DNA of 64,000 bases, taken from positions 289,970 through 353,969 of the forward strand of contig NZ_JABVWW010000004.1 in assembly GCF_013350005.1 (NCBI RefSeq), written 5' to 3'. How positions within the stretch are numbered: position 1 is the first letter of the stretch; the number at the start of each line of letters is the position of its first letter. The DNA comes from Methylocystis silviterrae (lineage in GTDB: Bacteria; Pseudomonadota; Alphaproteobacteria; Rhizobiales; Beijerinckiaceae). Both the position numbers and the translations under genes were made by a program. Below are positions 8,741 through 17,940 of the stretch, piece by piece. The notes below the pieces were generated by a model. The model did not search any database and was not told the origin of the DNA. It worked only from the letters and a program-made list of their open reading frames with translations.

Positions 8741-10258
8741 ATGAACTTCGCCAGCAAACAAATACCGGCCCAGCCATCGCCGCCGACGTGTCTGCCCTGG
8801 CCGCGTGAGATCGTCGACAGAGCTGGTTGGCTCGCTTTCGCCGAAAGTCTTGCGAGAGGCGAGCGCGAACTCCTCAGCCTCTGGGGCGAGAGTTCGAGCG
8901 TTCACATGGCGGTGCTCGAAGAGCGGGAGCCGCGCCTGCGCATTGTCACGTTGGACTGCCCCAAGGGCTCCTTTCCATCCGTCGGGCGATTGCATCCGCC
9001 GGCGTCGAGGCTCGAGCGCGCGATCCGCGATCTTTATGGCCTGCGAGCCGAAAACGCGCCCGACGAGCGGCCCTGGCTCGATCATGGCCGTTGGGGCGTG
9101 CGTCATCCTTGCAACGACCCCGAAAAGATCGACTCCGCCAGTGACAGCTACGCGTTCCTTCCCGCAGAAGGCGAACCGCTCCACCAGATACCGGTCGGAC
9201 CCGTGCACGCCGGCATTATCGAGCCGGGCCATTTCCGCTTCTCAGCCAATGGCGAAACCGTCGTGCGGCTTGAGGAGCGGTTTGGCTTCGTGCACAAGGG
9301 CGTCGATCAACTGATGGCCGGCGCCTCGATCGAGCGCGCCGCGCGTCTCGCGGCGCGCGTGTCCGGCGACAGCACGGTCGCCTATAGCCTCGCCTTTTCG
9401 CAGGCGATCGAAGCGGCGTTCGACGTCAATGTTCCGCCGCGCGCGACATATCTGCGCGCGCTGATGGCTGAACTCGAACGGCTCGCCAATCATTTCGGCG
9501 ATATCGGCGCCATCTGTAACGACGCGGCCTTCGCATTGATGCATGCGCAGTGCGGCATCGTCCGCGAACGCATCTTGAGAAAAGCGGCAAGTTGCTTCGG
9601 GCACCGCCTGATGATGGATCGCATCGCGCCGGGAGGCGTTGTCGTCGATTTGGAGCAAGAGAACGTCGCGGCGCTTTTCACGCTGATCGAGTGGATCGAG
9701 CTCATGACTCCGCGCCTGATCGCGCTCTTCGGCGACACGACGTCGCTGCAGGATCGAACCGTCGGAACCGGCGTCGTCAGTGAGGCGCTCGCAAAGCAAT
9801 ATGCGTGCGGGGGCTATGTCGGACGCGCCTCCGGCCGGACATTCGACGCGCGCAAGGCGATCGGTTACGCCCCCTACCCGCAGCTGACGTTCGAGATCGG
9901 CGCCGCGAAGGGAGGCGACGTCGACGCGCGCGTCTGGGTCCGGTTCGATGAAATCCGAGCCTCGCTGCGAATCGTCAGACAGATTCTCGACGAGGCGCCG
10001 GAGGGTCCGATCATCGCCGCATGGACGCTGCCCGAAGACTGGACGCGCGAAGGCGCCGCGCTCGTCGAAGGATTTCGCGGCGATATATTTGTCTGGCTGC
10101 GCATTCGCGCTGACGGCGTGGTCCAGCGCTGTCATTTGCGCGATCCGTCCTGGTTCCAGTGGCCGCTGCTCGAAGCGGCGATCAAGGACAACATCGTCGC
10201 CGACTTCCCCCTCTGCAACAAATCTTTCAACTGTTCCTACTCGGGGCATGATCTCTAG
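8741..10258 (+). CDS. hyfG: HyfG-like large subunit lacking NiFe-site cysteine pairs
   Basis: Fusion of a NuoC-like N-terminal domain (about 1-130, with F-P-S-V-G-R-L-H-P-P-A-S-R-L-E-R) and a NuoD/HycE-like large-subunit domain (about 140-505). In true group 4 hydrogenases the first nickel ligands are a C-G-I-C motif; here that position reads S-G-D-S (about 208-211, in R-V-S-G-D-S-T-V-A-Y-S). The C-terminal C-x-x-C is replaced by C492-N-K-S-F-N-C498. Neither pair can bind a standard NiFe cofactor, so hydrogenase activity is not expected. The start at 8741 has GAAGGA seven bases upstream; the open frame begins earlier inside hyfF. This places the complex among Ehr-like (energy-converting hydrogenase-related) enzymes. 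Confidence 0.88.
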   Translation: MNFASKQIPAQPSPPTCLPWPREIVDRAGWLAFAESLARGERELLSLWGESSSVHMAVLEEREPRLRIVTLDCPKGSFPSVGRLHPPASRLERAIRDLYGLRAENAPDERPWLDHGRWGVRHPCNDPEKIDSASDSYAFLPAEGEPLHQIPVGPVHAGIIEPGHFRFSANGETVVRLEERFGFVHKGVDQLMAGASIERAARLAARVSGDSTVAYSLAFSQAIEAAFDVNVPPRATYLRALMAELERLANHFGDIGAICNDAAFALMHAQCGIVRERILRKAASCFGHRLMMDRIAPGGVVVDLEQENVAALFTLIEWIELMTPRLIALFGDTTSLQDRTVGTGVVSEALAKQYACGGYVGRASGRTFDARKAIGYAPYPQLTFEIGAAKGGDVDARVWVRFDEIRASLRIVRQILDEAPEGPIIAAWTLPEDWTREGAALVEGFRGDIFVWLRIRADGVVQRCHLRDPSWFQWPLLEAAIKDNIVADFPLCNKSFNCSYSGHDL

Positions 10259-10270
10259 GACACGCGCGCG

Positions 10271-10786
10271 ATGCAGAAATTCTTGCTTCAGGGCCTGCTC
10301 CGCCGCGCTCTGACCGAACAGGCCCCCATTCCGAATCCGACGTCGATCGCGGAACTTGGCTACACGCTGGGACGCACCGCGCGCCAAAAACTGGGCCGAA
10401 GTCTGTCGATCCGCGAAGTCGACGCGGGCTCCTGCAATGGTTGCGAGCTGGAGATCCACGCGCTCAACAACGCCTATTACGATCTCGAGAGATTCGGCAT
10501 GCGCTTCGTGGCGTCGCCACGTCACGCCGACGTCTTGCTCGTCACCGGACCGGTGACGAAAAACATGCGCGAAGCGCTTGAGCGAACCTATGCGGCGACG
10601 CCGGATCCAAAATGGGTGATCGCCGTCGGCGACTGCGCCTTTGACGGCGGCGTTTATTGCGAGAGCTACGCATGCGTCGGCGCCGTCGCGAAAGTCGTCC
10701 CCGTCGATCTTCATATTCGCGGCTGTCCGCCTGATCCGACGACGCTGCTCAAGGGGCTGATCGCCTTCGTTGAAACGATGAGCTGA
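10271..10786 (+). CDS. hyfI: HyfI/NuoB-like 4Fe-4S subunit
   Basis: Small iron-sulfur subunit of 171 residues, NuoB/HycG/HyfI family. The four ligands for the proximal 4Fe-4S cluster are intact: C55 and C58 (G-S-C-N-G-C-E-L), C122 (G-D-C-A-F) and C152 (R-G-C-P-P-D-P). An electron route to the HyfG site is therefore kept although the NiFe site is lost. It lies 12 bases after hyfG and closes the operon. No ferredoxin-like HyfA/HyfH and no hydrogenase maturation gene is nearby. Confidence 0.9.
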   Translation: MQKFLLQGLLRRALTEQAPIPNPTSIAELGYTLGRTARQKLGRSLSIREVDAGSCNGCELEIHALNNAYYDLERFGMRFVASPRHADVLLVTGPVTKNMREALERTYAATPDPKWVIAVGDCAFDGGVYCESYACVGAVAKVVPVDLHIRGCPPDPTTLLKGLIAFVETMS

Positions 10787-11043
10787 ACGACTCCGCCGAG
10801 ACCCGCTTCGGCCGCGAATGTGGCGATGTGCTGTCCCCCGGCCGATTCTCGAAATGCGCGAGCAATATTTCCTCGCACGAGAAAAACTCGGGAAAAACCT
10901 ACGTACGAAAACTTGGCTAGAACGAGAGCGCGCTTCGCGCTTCGCATATGCGAGTCGCGGCGTTCCACGCGATGAACTTGCTGTCTTGATCCGCGGCGAA
11001 GCGCACGCCGTTCACGCGAATAAAGACGCAATCGGGGCTAGTC

Positions 11044-12792
11044 ATGAATCTCCCAGGCTGGAAGCATGTCGCGGCAAGCGGGCTTGTCGCGGTTTTCTCG
11101 ACAACGGCGGCGCATGCCGCCTCAAGCGACGCGATTGAGGCGAGGCTGCGAGTGCTGGAGGCGGAGATTGCAAAACTGCGGCGAGAGGCTCGCCAGGCCA
11201 AAGCAGAAGCCCAGCAGGCGACTCAGTCCGCTCAACGAAGCGTGGCGAAGGCCGAGGCGGCGCAAACCGCGACGCCGCTCATGCCGCCGGTTTTTGTCGC
11301 ATTCAAGAACGGCCTGTTCGTCGAAAGCGCGGACAAAGCCTACAGCTTCAAGATTGGCGGGCGCATGCAGTTCGATGGCGGCGGCGCGGCGCAGCCGCTC
11401 AATGGCTGGTCAGGCCAGGCCGGCGTGCGCCAGGTGCGTCTCGAAGTGGAGGGCAAGGCTGCAAAATACTGGTTCTACAAACTGCAATATGATTTCGCCG
11501 GCTCGCAATATGGCACGCCCTTCAATGCGCCAGTTCAGGGAGGCATTCGCGACTTCTATCTTGGCGTACAACATCCCATTCTCGCGCTGCCATTCACGAA
11601 GGAGCCAGCCTTCATCCATATCGGCAGCTATTTCGAACCCTTCAGCCTCGAATTCACCGCGTCCTCGCGGTTCCGCGACTTCATCGAACGCGCCATGGCG
11701 GTCGAAGCCATCGCGCCCAGCCGCCACCTTGGCGCGGCGATCGGCGCTTATGGCGACAATTGGACCGCCAAGGGCGGCATCTTCACCACGAGCTTCGAAG
11801 ATTTGAACACAAACCCCGCAGTCGGCGCGCCGCCGTTAATCGGCATTCCGGCGCGCGCCGGTTGGGTCCCCACAGGCGGCGGCCAATATTTCGATCTGAC
11901 AGGCCGATTGACCTACGCGCCGATCATGACTGAACATGATCTGCTGCATGTCGGCGTGTCGGGCCGCTATCACCAGCCAAACAGCGCCACGGGATTATCC
12001 GACGATCGCGTGCTGCGGATCGGCAACCGCATTCGCTCGGAAGCCTATATCCTCAATCAAGGGCTGCTCGGCACGCCGGATCTCTCGTGTGGCTCCGTCG
12101 CTCTGCCGGGATGGACGTCGGCCGCCGCGGCGCATTGCGTCAATAGCGTCGAGTCCTTCGGCGTGGAGCTGTCCGCGGCGCATGGGCCGTTCTCGCTGCA
12201 GGCCGAGTATCTGGGGCAGCAGGTCAATCGCAACACGACCAATATCGCGCTCGCGCGCCTCGCGGGCGCTTTCGCGCCGGGCGGCGCCTCGCATTATTTC
12301 AGCGGCTTTTATCTCTACGGGCAATGGTACCTGACCGGCGAGGAGCGCGCCGCCGCATATGACGTGACGAACAAAATCGGCGCGAACTTCAATCAGATCA
12401 CGATCAAGCATCCGATGAGCGCCGGCGGCTTTGGCGCACTTGGGCTCGCCGCGCGCTACAGCGCGCTCAATCTCAACAGCGGACCCTATAGCGGCTCAAG
12501 CCTCTACAACATGCTCGCCTATACGACGCTCATCGCGCCCAATCCAGCCGCGGCCTCCTATATCGCCAACGCTGGCGTGGTCGGCGGCCGCCAGCAAAAC
12601 GTCACTCTGGGACTCAACTGGTATCCCGACAATGGATTCCATTTTCAGTTCAACTGGGTCCATGTGCTGCAGGCCTCCGCGCCGCTCAATGATTACGCCT
12701 TGTTCACAACCGGCGTTCCGACGCGGCAAGGCCCCTATTTCAACGGCGCCCATCCCGATCTCTTCGAAGCGCGCGCGCAGGTCTATTGGTAG
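11044..12792 (+). CDS. OprP/OprO-type outer-membrane porin
   Basis: Outer-membrane beta-barrel porin of 582 residues. A signal peptide ends at about A-A-H-A-A-S (residue 26), followed by a short coiled coil rich in Glu/Lys/Ala/Gln (about 30-75) as in phosphate-selective porins, then the barrel starting at about F-K-I-G-G-R-M-Q-F-D. The C-terminal residue is Trp, the usual outer-membrane assembly signal. The family includes phosphate- and pyrophosphate-selective channels, but specificity cannot be read here. It stands alone, 257 bp after the Hyf-like operon. Confidence 0.85.
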   Translation: MNLPGWKHVAASGLVAVFSTTAAHAASSDAIEARLRVLEAEIAKLRREARQAKAEAQQATQSAQRSVAKAEAAQTATPLMPPVFVAFKNGLFVESADKAYSFKIGGRMQFDGGGAAQPLNGWSGQAGVRQVRLEVEGKAAKYWFYKLQYDFAGSQYGTPFNAPVQGGIRDFYLGVQHPILALPFTKEPAFIHIGSYFEPFSLEFTASSRFRDFIERAMAVEAIAPSRHLGAAIGAYGDNWTAKGGIFTTSFEDLNTNPAVGAPPLIGIPARAGWVPTGGGQYFDLTGRLTYAPIMTEHDLLHVGVSGRYHQPNSATGLSDDRVLRIGNRIRSEAYILNQGLLGTPDLSCGSVALPGWTSAAAAHCVNSVESFGVELSAAHGPFSLQAEYLGQQVNRNTTNIALARLAGAFAPGGASHYFSGFYLYGQWYLTGEERAAAYDVTNKIGANFNQITIKHPMSAGGFGALGLAARYSALNLNSGPYSGSSLYNMLAYTTLIAPNPAAASYIANAGVVGGRQQNVTLGLNWYPDNGFHFQFNWVHVLQASAPLNDYALFTTGVPTRQGPYFNGAHPDLFEARAQVYW

Positions 12793-12892
12793 ACGATCCG
12801 CCGACGCCCCCACAGCTCTTCAGCCCGTAGAAGGAACGGGCGCTCAAGACGCGCGCCGTATCGCTGTTTTGGAGCGCGCTTGCCCATGCGCT

Positions 12893-13918
12893 TCATTGTT
12901 CGAAAGCCCATATCCGGCTCCAATCGCTTTTCATGCTGATGACGAACCAACCCTGCCGCTTCGCCTCATCATGCAAAGACTGAGGAAAAGCCCCAATTCT
13001 GGTGTCGGGCAATCCGAGCGCCGGACCATAGGCGTATTCGCGCTGAGCGTCGTCGTGCAAAACCAACATTCCGAATCGCGCGCCGTCCCCCGACGTCGTG
13101 TATTCAAGCATCTGCCGGTCGCCCGTTGAGTTCCCGAATGCGGCGCGCGGCCGACGACCGATCATCAAATGGATGGCCTCCGGCTTGCCGACTCCGACGT
13201 CGCTGAGCAGCGTTTCGGGGCTCTCGATCAGAACGGGACGCCCGCGCTTGTCATAACGGTAGCTTACGCTCTCGAGAGTCCCGACAACCTGCTCGGGCGG
13301 AACGCCATAGGTCTGCTCTGCATAGACTCGCACGAAATCTTGCCCGCCTCCGGTGACGATGTAGGTCTTATAGCCGTTGGCGCGCAGATGCTTCATCAGC
13401 TCGAGCATCGGCAGATACGTCAGTTCGGTGTAGCGGCGACCCCAGCGCGGGTGTCTCGCTGTCTCGAGCCATTTTTCCGCGTCGGCTCTAAACTGCTCTA
13501 CGCTCATGCCGCTGAGCGGCGCGGTCATGATCTTGATGAGGTCCTTCGTCGAAAGCTTCGATATCGCCTCCATGTTGCGTGAGAGCGCCGTCTTGAAGGG
13601 CTCGACCTTCGCTAGCGCCGGTTTCGCCTTTACGACGGCGGGCAGGCGATCCAGGCAATACATCAACTGCGGATATATCGGATGAGACGCCCATAGCGTG
13701 CCATCCTGATCGAAGACCGCGATGCGCTCCTCGGGCGGGGCGAATTTTGTACTGGATGGATCGGTCGTCGCTCGAATGAATTCAACGATTGCATGTTTGG
13801 TCGGACCTTCGTTCCATGACGGAAGCGGATCGCTTCCCGCCCTGACAGACGATCCCGCCAACAGGAATGCTGTGGCCATCACAGCAAACAGGAAGCCTAA
13901 TCTAACCAGCGCTTTCAT
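12893..13918 (-). CDS. Periplasmic HAD-family phosphatase
   Basis: Haloacid dehalogenase-fold hydrolase of about 341 residues with a signal peptide (M-K-A-L-V-R-L-G-F-L-F... ending near V-R-A-G). The catalytic motif I is F-D-Q-D-G-T-L-W, motif II the T-G-G-G stretch in Y-I-V-T-G-G-G-Q-D-F, and motif III/IV around F-G-N-S-T-G-D. Substrates of related exported HAD proteins include phosphomonoesters. The start is set at the second of two adjacent ATGs, four bases after GGAGG; the open frame continues 33 codons upstream without signal-peptide sense. It is convergent with the porin gene, and phosphate scavenging is a reasonable but unproven shared role. Confidence 0.82.
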   Translation of the reverse strand: MKALVRLGFLFAVMATAFLLAGSSVRAGSDPLPSWNEGPTKHAIVEFIRATTDPSSTKFAPPEERIAVFDQDGTLWASHPIYPQLMYCLDRLPAVVKAKPALAKVEPFKTALSRNMEAISKLSTKDLIKIMTAPLSGMSVEQFRADAEKWLETARHPRWGRRYTELTYLPMLELMKHLRANGYKTYIVTGGGQDFVRVYAEQTYGVPPEQVVGTLESVSYRYDKRGRPVLIESPETLLSDVGVGKPEAIHLMIGRRPRAAFGNSTGDRQMLEYTTSGDGARFGMLVLHDDAQREYAYGPALGLPDTRIGAFPQSLHDEAKRQGWFVISMKSDWSRIWAFEQ

Positions 13919-14287
13919 CATTCCTCCCTTAAGCCGAAAGTCGTCCAAAGAGCGCCTCTCGCGAGGTCGCATGTCCGCGCTAACCAATGGTTGGCGATAG
14001 ACGATGGGCGGGGCCATTTACAAGCGATTTGCGTGGTCGATTGTGGTCGTCATCCCCATCGCGAAACATGAATCGCCTTCGAGCCCGGCGCCGCGTCTTT
14101 TGGAGCAGTTGCTTCGCCCGAAGATCTATTGAGAGCCATAAGCGCCGCGACAAATTTGCAACGCTTGGCGCAATTCGTCGATGAAAGACGCGAGAAGATC
14201 GGAACAGAGCTTGATTTCATTCGTTGTTAGGATGACGCTCCTAAATAGGTTGTTCAGTGGTCCGTCTCTTAAAGAAGGAGATTTCCA

Positions 14288-14464
14288 ATGACCGCCAGGA
14301 AGCTTCAGCGAAGGCGAAGCGCGATCAGATCGCTTCTCCAGAACCTCGAAACGCGTCCATTCTGCGAAGATCATTTGCCGCACTCCGGCGGATGGCTGAG
14401 CCAGCCTCGGCCGAAGCTGTCGCGCGGCTCATCCAGCGTCGGCAGCCAAGGCGATCGCCGATAG
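14288..14464 (+). CDS. Possible small basic protein, 58 residues
   Basis: A short frame begins at an ATG with AAGGAG seven bases upstream, one of the better ribosome sites in this stretch. The product would be 58 residues, Arg-rich at the start (M-T-A-R-K-L-Q-R-R-R-S) and with no recognisable domain. It lies in the otherwise gene-free 640 bp between the HAD phosphatase and the HWE kinase. The remaining bases on each side show nothing else except a hairpin near 14533. It may be real or a chance frame. Confidence 0.3.
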   Translation: MTARKLQRRRSAIRSLLQNLETRPFCEDHLPHSGGWLSQPRPKLSRGSSSVGSQGDRR

Positions 14465-14532
14465 ATATTTGCCGCGGCGCTTGTGAGCGTCTCAGCCGCG
14501 CCAGCATTGGACGCGGAGAGCGTTCCGCAAAC

Positions 14533-14568
14533 GAACGCCCCGACCGTCGATGTAACGGCGGGGCGTTC
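14533..14568 (-). terminator. Perfect 10-bp hairpin, candidate terminator
   Basis: GAACGCCCCG at 14533-14542 pairs exactly with CGGGGCGTTC at 14559-14568 around a 16-base loop. It lies about 90 bases beyond the stop of the minus-strand HWE kinase and is followed on that strand by a weak T tract (GTTTG). It could end transcription of the kinase gene, or of the small plus-strand frame. Confidence 0.45.
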
Positions 14569-14654
14569 TGCGTAGAGCGGCAAAGGTCGCATGCAGCCTC
14601 GATAGAGGGGCCTTGGAGGCGGCAGCAGCTGTTGCTGCGGCGCTACTTTTCGGC

Positions 14655-16913
14655 TCAGGGGGATTCCGGGGCCTCCAGCACATTCTCAATCGGGCAGTCG
14701 AAGTCCCAGACGACGCCTGCGCTGTCGTATTGGAGCCTTGCATCCCCTCTGAGGTTCAGTCTGATCATGTCACGAATGACTATGGACCCGAAGCCGTTAC
14801 GCGCGGGCGGAACGACCGTGGGACCCTCCGTCTCACGCCAGCGCATCGTGAAACGCCGGCCTTCGCCATCGTGCTCGCGGACGCCCCATTCGATGTCAAC
14901 GCGGCCATCCGAGTTGGACAGAGCGCCATATTTGACGGCGTTGGTCGCCAGCTCATGCAGCGCCATGCTGAAAGATTGCGACGCCGCGGCCAAGATGATC
15001 AGCGGCGGGCCGTTTAGCCCGATGCGATCGCCGATCAAATCCTCCAGATGAGCGAGCTGCGAGCGCACGAGATCGCTTAGCGGGACGCCTTGCCAATCGC
15101 TGGCGACCAGCAGGTCCTGGTTCGCGGCGAGAGACAAAATGCGCTCTTGAAACGTCTCCTCGAAGTCGCGTCCTGGATTGCCCGCGGTCGCTCGTGCGAT
15201 GGCCAGCACGATGCTCAACATGTTTTTCGAGCGATGATTGAGCTCGCGCATGAGAAGAGCGCGCTGTTCCTCCGCGCGCACGCGCTCAGTCACGTCCCTC
15301 GACAGCACGGCGACTCTTGGGCTTTCCGCTTCCTCGACGCGGAAGACAAAGGCGTCGTAGATCTTGCCGAGCGCGCGCGCTCTGCGGACGCGTTCGGCGT
15401 TCCCGGACACCCCGACTCTGCCGATCGTATCGATCCAGTCCTTTTCCAGGCTGGGCGCAAGCTCGCGACCGCTCCGCCCTTCAACGTTCTTCAGCCCGGT
15501 AATAGCCACAAATGCTGGATTGACTTCAAGGAAGCGGTAGTCGACCGCATGGTCATAGAGCGGCTCGACCACCGTGAAGCTTTCGTCAATGGATTCGAAC
15601 AGCAGGCGATAGCGCGACTCGCTGGCGCGCAGCGCCTCCTCCGCGCGCGCCCGCTCAATCGCCGACCACGTTCGCTCGGCGACATCTTCGGCGACCGCCG
15701 CCTGAGCGGCGCTCCACGTCCGCGGTCGCCGCGAGTGAACGGTAACCACCGCGACCAGCCGGTCGTCCTTGACCAGCGGCGCGGCCAGAAAAGCGGAAAT
15801 CGAACGGCTTTCGAATGACCTTAGGGTCTCAGGCGCCGCCGTGCGCGGGTCGTTGCGAACGTCGCTGACGACGATTGTTCTGCCGCGCTTGAGGTCCGCG
15901 ATCAGGGCCTCTCCCCAACTCTCGAGACGATGGCGCCCGGCGTTGCTTGGCGCCGCGCCGTCGTTCCAGTCGTGCTCAACAGTTGCGTAGTCGCCGGTCT
16001 CGTCGATCTCCGCATAGGCCGCTTGGGTGGCCTTGAGATGTCGGCCCAGGACCTCGCTGGCCGCAGCCTGAATCGCCACGGGATCCGCCAACGGGCGCAA
16101 TCGGTCATTCAGATCGATGAGGAGATTTTGCCGAACCTCGCGGTCCCGACGGTTCACCTCGCACGTCAGTTGCTCCATCGTGTCACTTATGGCGAGAACG
16201 ATCAGGTTAAGCTGGTCGAGCCGACGGCCGTTCACCAGCATCACCCGAGGACCGAACCCTTGGACCACATGTTCGATCTGGTAGTCGTCGAAACTCTGGC
16301 GGCGAGGGAGAATGTCCTCAAGCAGCCGTCGCAGCTCCGGGGTGTCCCACTGGCCATTGTCCAGCTCGTAAACGAGACGTCCTTCCGTCTCCTTGGGATC
16401 TCCCCCGAAGAGTCGATAGAAGGGCCGATTCGCCGAGTGAACCGTGAGGTCCGCGTGGAGAACCAGCAGCGCTTCACGCACGCTGTCGATCAGTTTCTTT
16501 GAAAATTCGATCTGGCCTTCGAGTTCACGACGAAGCCGCTCACACTCGCTCTCGTCGGATATCGCAAGCAGGATGCAATCTTTTTCATCTGGCCTGCGGA
16601 TGCGCTTGGCGTTGAGCCGCATGATGCGACGGCCGACACGTTCGAAGTCATGTTCGACGCGGCAATCCTCGACCGTACTGCTTCGCTCAACAATTTGCTC
16701 TAGCAGCCGGCGCAGCTCCGGGATGTCCCACAGCCCGTCGCAAAGCTCATAAACCGGCCGGCCGACTGTCTCCTCGCGCGTCATCTGAAACTGACTGAGG
16801 AACGCGTCATTGGCGACCTCGACCGTGAGCTGTGAATCAAGCGCCAGCAGCGGCAAGCCCACGGTCTCAAGGATCGAGCTCGCATAGGCGGAAATGTCCG
16901 TCTCGGTTGACAT
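14655..16913 (-). CDS. Multi-PAS/GAF HWE-family sensor histidine kinase
   Basis: Soluble sensor kinase of about 752 residues. Two related PAS domains come first (about 5-115 and 130-235), sharing the Y-E-L-[CD]-[DN]-G-x-W-D-x-P-E-L-R-R-L-L-E pattern, then a GAF domain (about 285-420), a third PAS (about 430-545) and an HWE-type kinase core. The phosphoacceptor is His560 in E-L-N-H-R-S-K-N; the N-box is H-E-L-A-T-N-A-V-K-Y-G; the later W-x-E signature is M-R-W-R-E. HWE kinases are common in alphaproteobacteria, often for light, redox or general stress signalling. The start is uncertain: the frame stays open back to a TTG at 17048, but the first PAS follows directly on the chosen ATG. No partner regulator is adjacent. 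Confidence 0.85.
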   Translation of the reverse strand: MSTETDISAYASSILETVGLPLLALDSQLTVEVANDAFLSQFQMTREETVGRPVYELCDGLWDIPELRRLLEQIVERSSTVEDCRVEHDFERVGRRIMRLNAKRIRRPDEKDCILLAISDESECERLRRELEGQIEFSKKLIDSVREALLVLHADLTVHSANRPFYRLFGGDPKETEGRLVYELDNGQWDTPELRRLLEDILPRRQSFDDYQIEHVVQGFGPRVMLVNGRRLDQLNLIVLAISDTMEQLTCEVNRRDREVRQNLLIDLNDRLRPLADPVAIQAAASEVLGRHLKATQAAYAEIDETGDYATVEHDWNDGAAPSNAGRHRLESWGEALIADLKRGRTIVVSDVRNDPRTAAPETLRSFESRSISAFLAAPLVKDDRLVAVVTVHSRRPRTWSAAQAAVAEDVAERTWSAIERARAEEALRASESRYRLLFESIDESFTVVEPLYDHAVDYRFLEVNPAFVAITGLKNVEGRSGRELAPSLEKDWIDTIGRVGVSGNAERVRRARALGKIYDAFVFRVEEAESPRVAVLSRDVTERVRAEEQRALLMRELNHRSKNMLSIVLAIARATAGNPGRDFEETFQERILSLAANQDLLVASDWQGVPLSDLVRSQLAHLEDLIGDRIGLNGPPLIILAAASQSFSMALHELATNAVKYGALSNSDGRVDIEWGVREHDGEGRRFTMRWRETEGPTVVPPARNGFGSIVIRDMIRLNLRGDARLQYDSAGVVWDFDCPIENVLEAPESP

Positions 16914-17078
16914 GCCTACCGAACTCAGATCGACGATCGCCCTCGCGAAAGGTAACGCGTTTTGACGTGAGAGGAACCCCGTAATGCGAAAGGTAGGCGG
17001 GCAAGGGGGTGCGATCGTCTGGCGAATCTCGATTATGATGTCCTTCAATCGCCATTAACTGTCGATTCGAGGGGAACC

Positions 17079-17849
17079 GTGCTTTTAAAATTCTGGATGT
17101 CGCAGACGACGCTCGTCATGGCGCTCATGCTCACATTCGCCATGGCCGCAGTCGCGCTTTTCCTGTGCTGGCTTAGCTTCGCCTCGCGCTTTGCCGCCTA
17201 TGTGCAGAACTGGAAAGGCGTCGTGCCGCCCTTCGTCGCCGTTCCGGCAACCCTGTTTGGCCTGCTGATGACCTTCCTCTCGCAGGACGTCTGGGAAGCA
17301 AATCGCAGCGCCTATCGCGCCATCGCCATGGAGCGCGAGCAATTGGCGACGCTCGCGGCGCTTTCGGGCAATCATGGACTCAACGCGGACGATATTCCGC
17401 GCGCCGTGCGTGACTATGTGGAAACCGCCGTTGGCCTCGAATGGAAGACCATGGAAGACGGCAAAGAATCGCCGGAAACCGAGGCCGCTCTGAACAGACT
17501 CACGCGCGCGGTCGCCAGCGCCAGAATCGAGCCGGCCTTCCAGCGCGCGCTCGTCGATACGGTGATGCGTTTGCGATCGGCGCGGGAACAACGACTCGCG
17601 ATTGCGGGGGCCTTTCCCGACGATCGCAAATGGGCGGCGGTGATCATCATCGCTTTCATCACGCAAATCGCCCTTGCCATCGTGCATCTCGACCGCCCGA
17701 GGCCTCAGCTTCTCGCGCAGGCGATTTTCGCTTTGGCGGCGATCGTCCCGATATCGCTGGTGGCATCCGTGGACGATCCTTATTCGCCGCCCAGTGCGGT
17801 GAGTTCGGAGCCGCTTGCGCAACTGCTGGAGCGCTATCCGCAAAAGTGA
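17079..17849 (+). CDS. DUF4239-like membrane protein
   Basis: Protein of 256 residues with membrane segments near 8-33, 48-66, 190-208 and 213-232, and a soluble central part (about 70-185) rich in charged residues. The pattern, including F-G-L-L-M-T-F-L-S-Q-D-V-W and late A-L-A-I-V-H-L-D-R-P, matches bestrophin-like DUF4239 proteins of unknown function. The GTG start at 17079 follows GAGGGG by a few bases. It is divergent from the HWE kinase. Confidence 0.7.
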   Translation: MLLKFWMSQTTLVMALMLTFAMAAVALFLCWLSFASRFAAYVQNWKGVVPPFVAVPATLFGLLMTFLSQDVWEANRSAYRAIAMEREQLATLAALSGNHGLNADDIPRAVRDYVETAVGLEWKTMEDGKESPETEAALNRLTRAVASARIEPAFQRALVDTVMRLRSAREQRLAIAGAFPDDRKWAAVIIIAFITQIALAIVHLDRPRPQLLAQAIFALAAIVPISLVASVDDPYSPPSAVSSEPLAQLLERYPQK

Positions 17850-17940
17850 CCGGGCCGCCCTCTGTGAGAGCGCCCTGCAAACGCAGCTAAGAGTTAACCT
17901 TCAACGAACGCCGGAACGCGTTTCTGCGCCGAGACAGCCA

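Noticed and set aside
3669..10786. Active hydrogenase-4 or formate hydrogenlyase
   Set aside because: NiFe ligands are missing in HyfG, no ferredoxin subunits, maturation genes or formate dehydrogenase are present.
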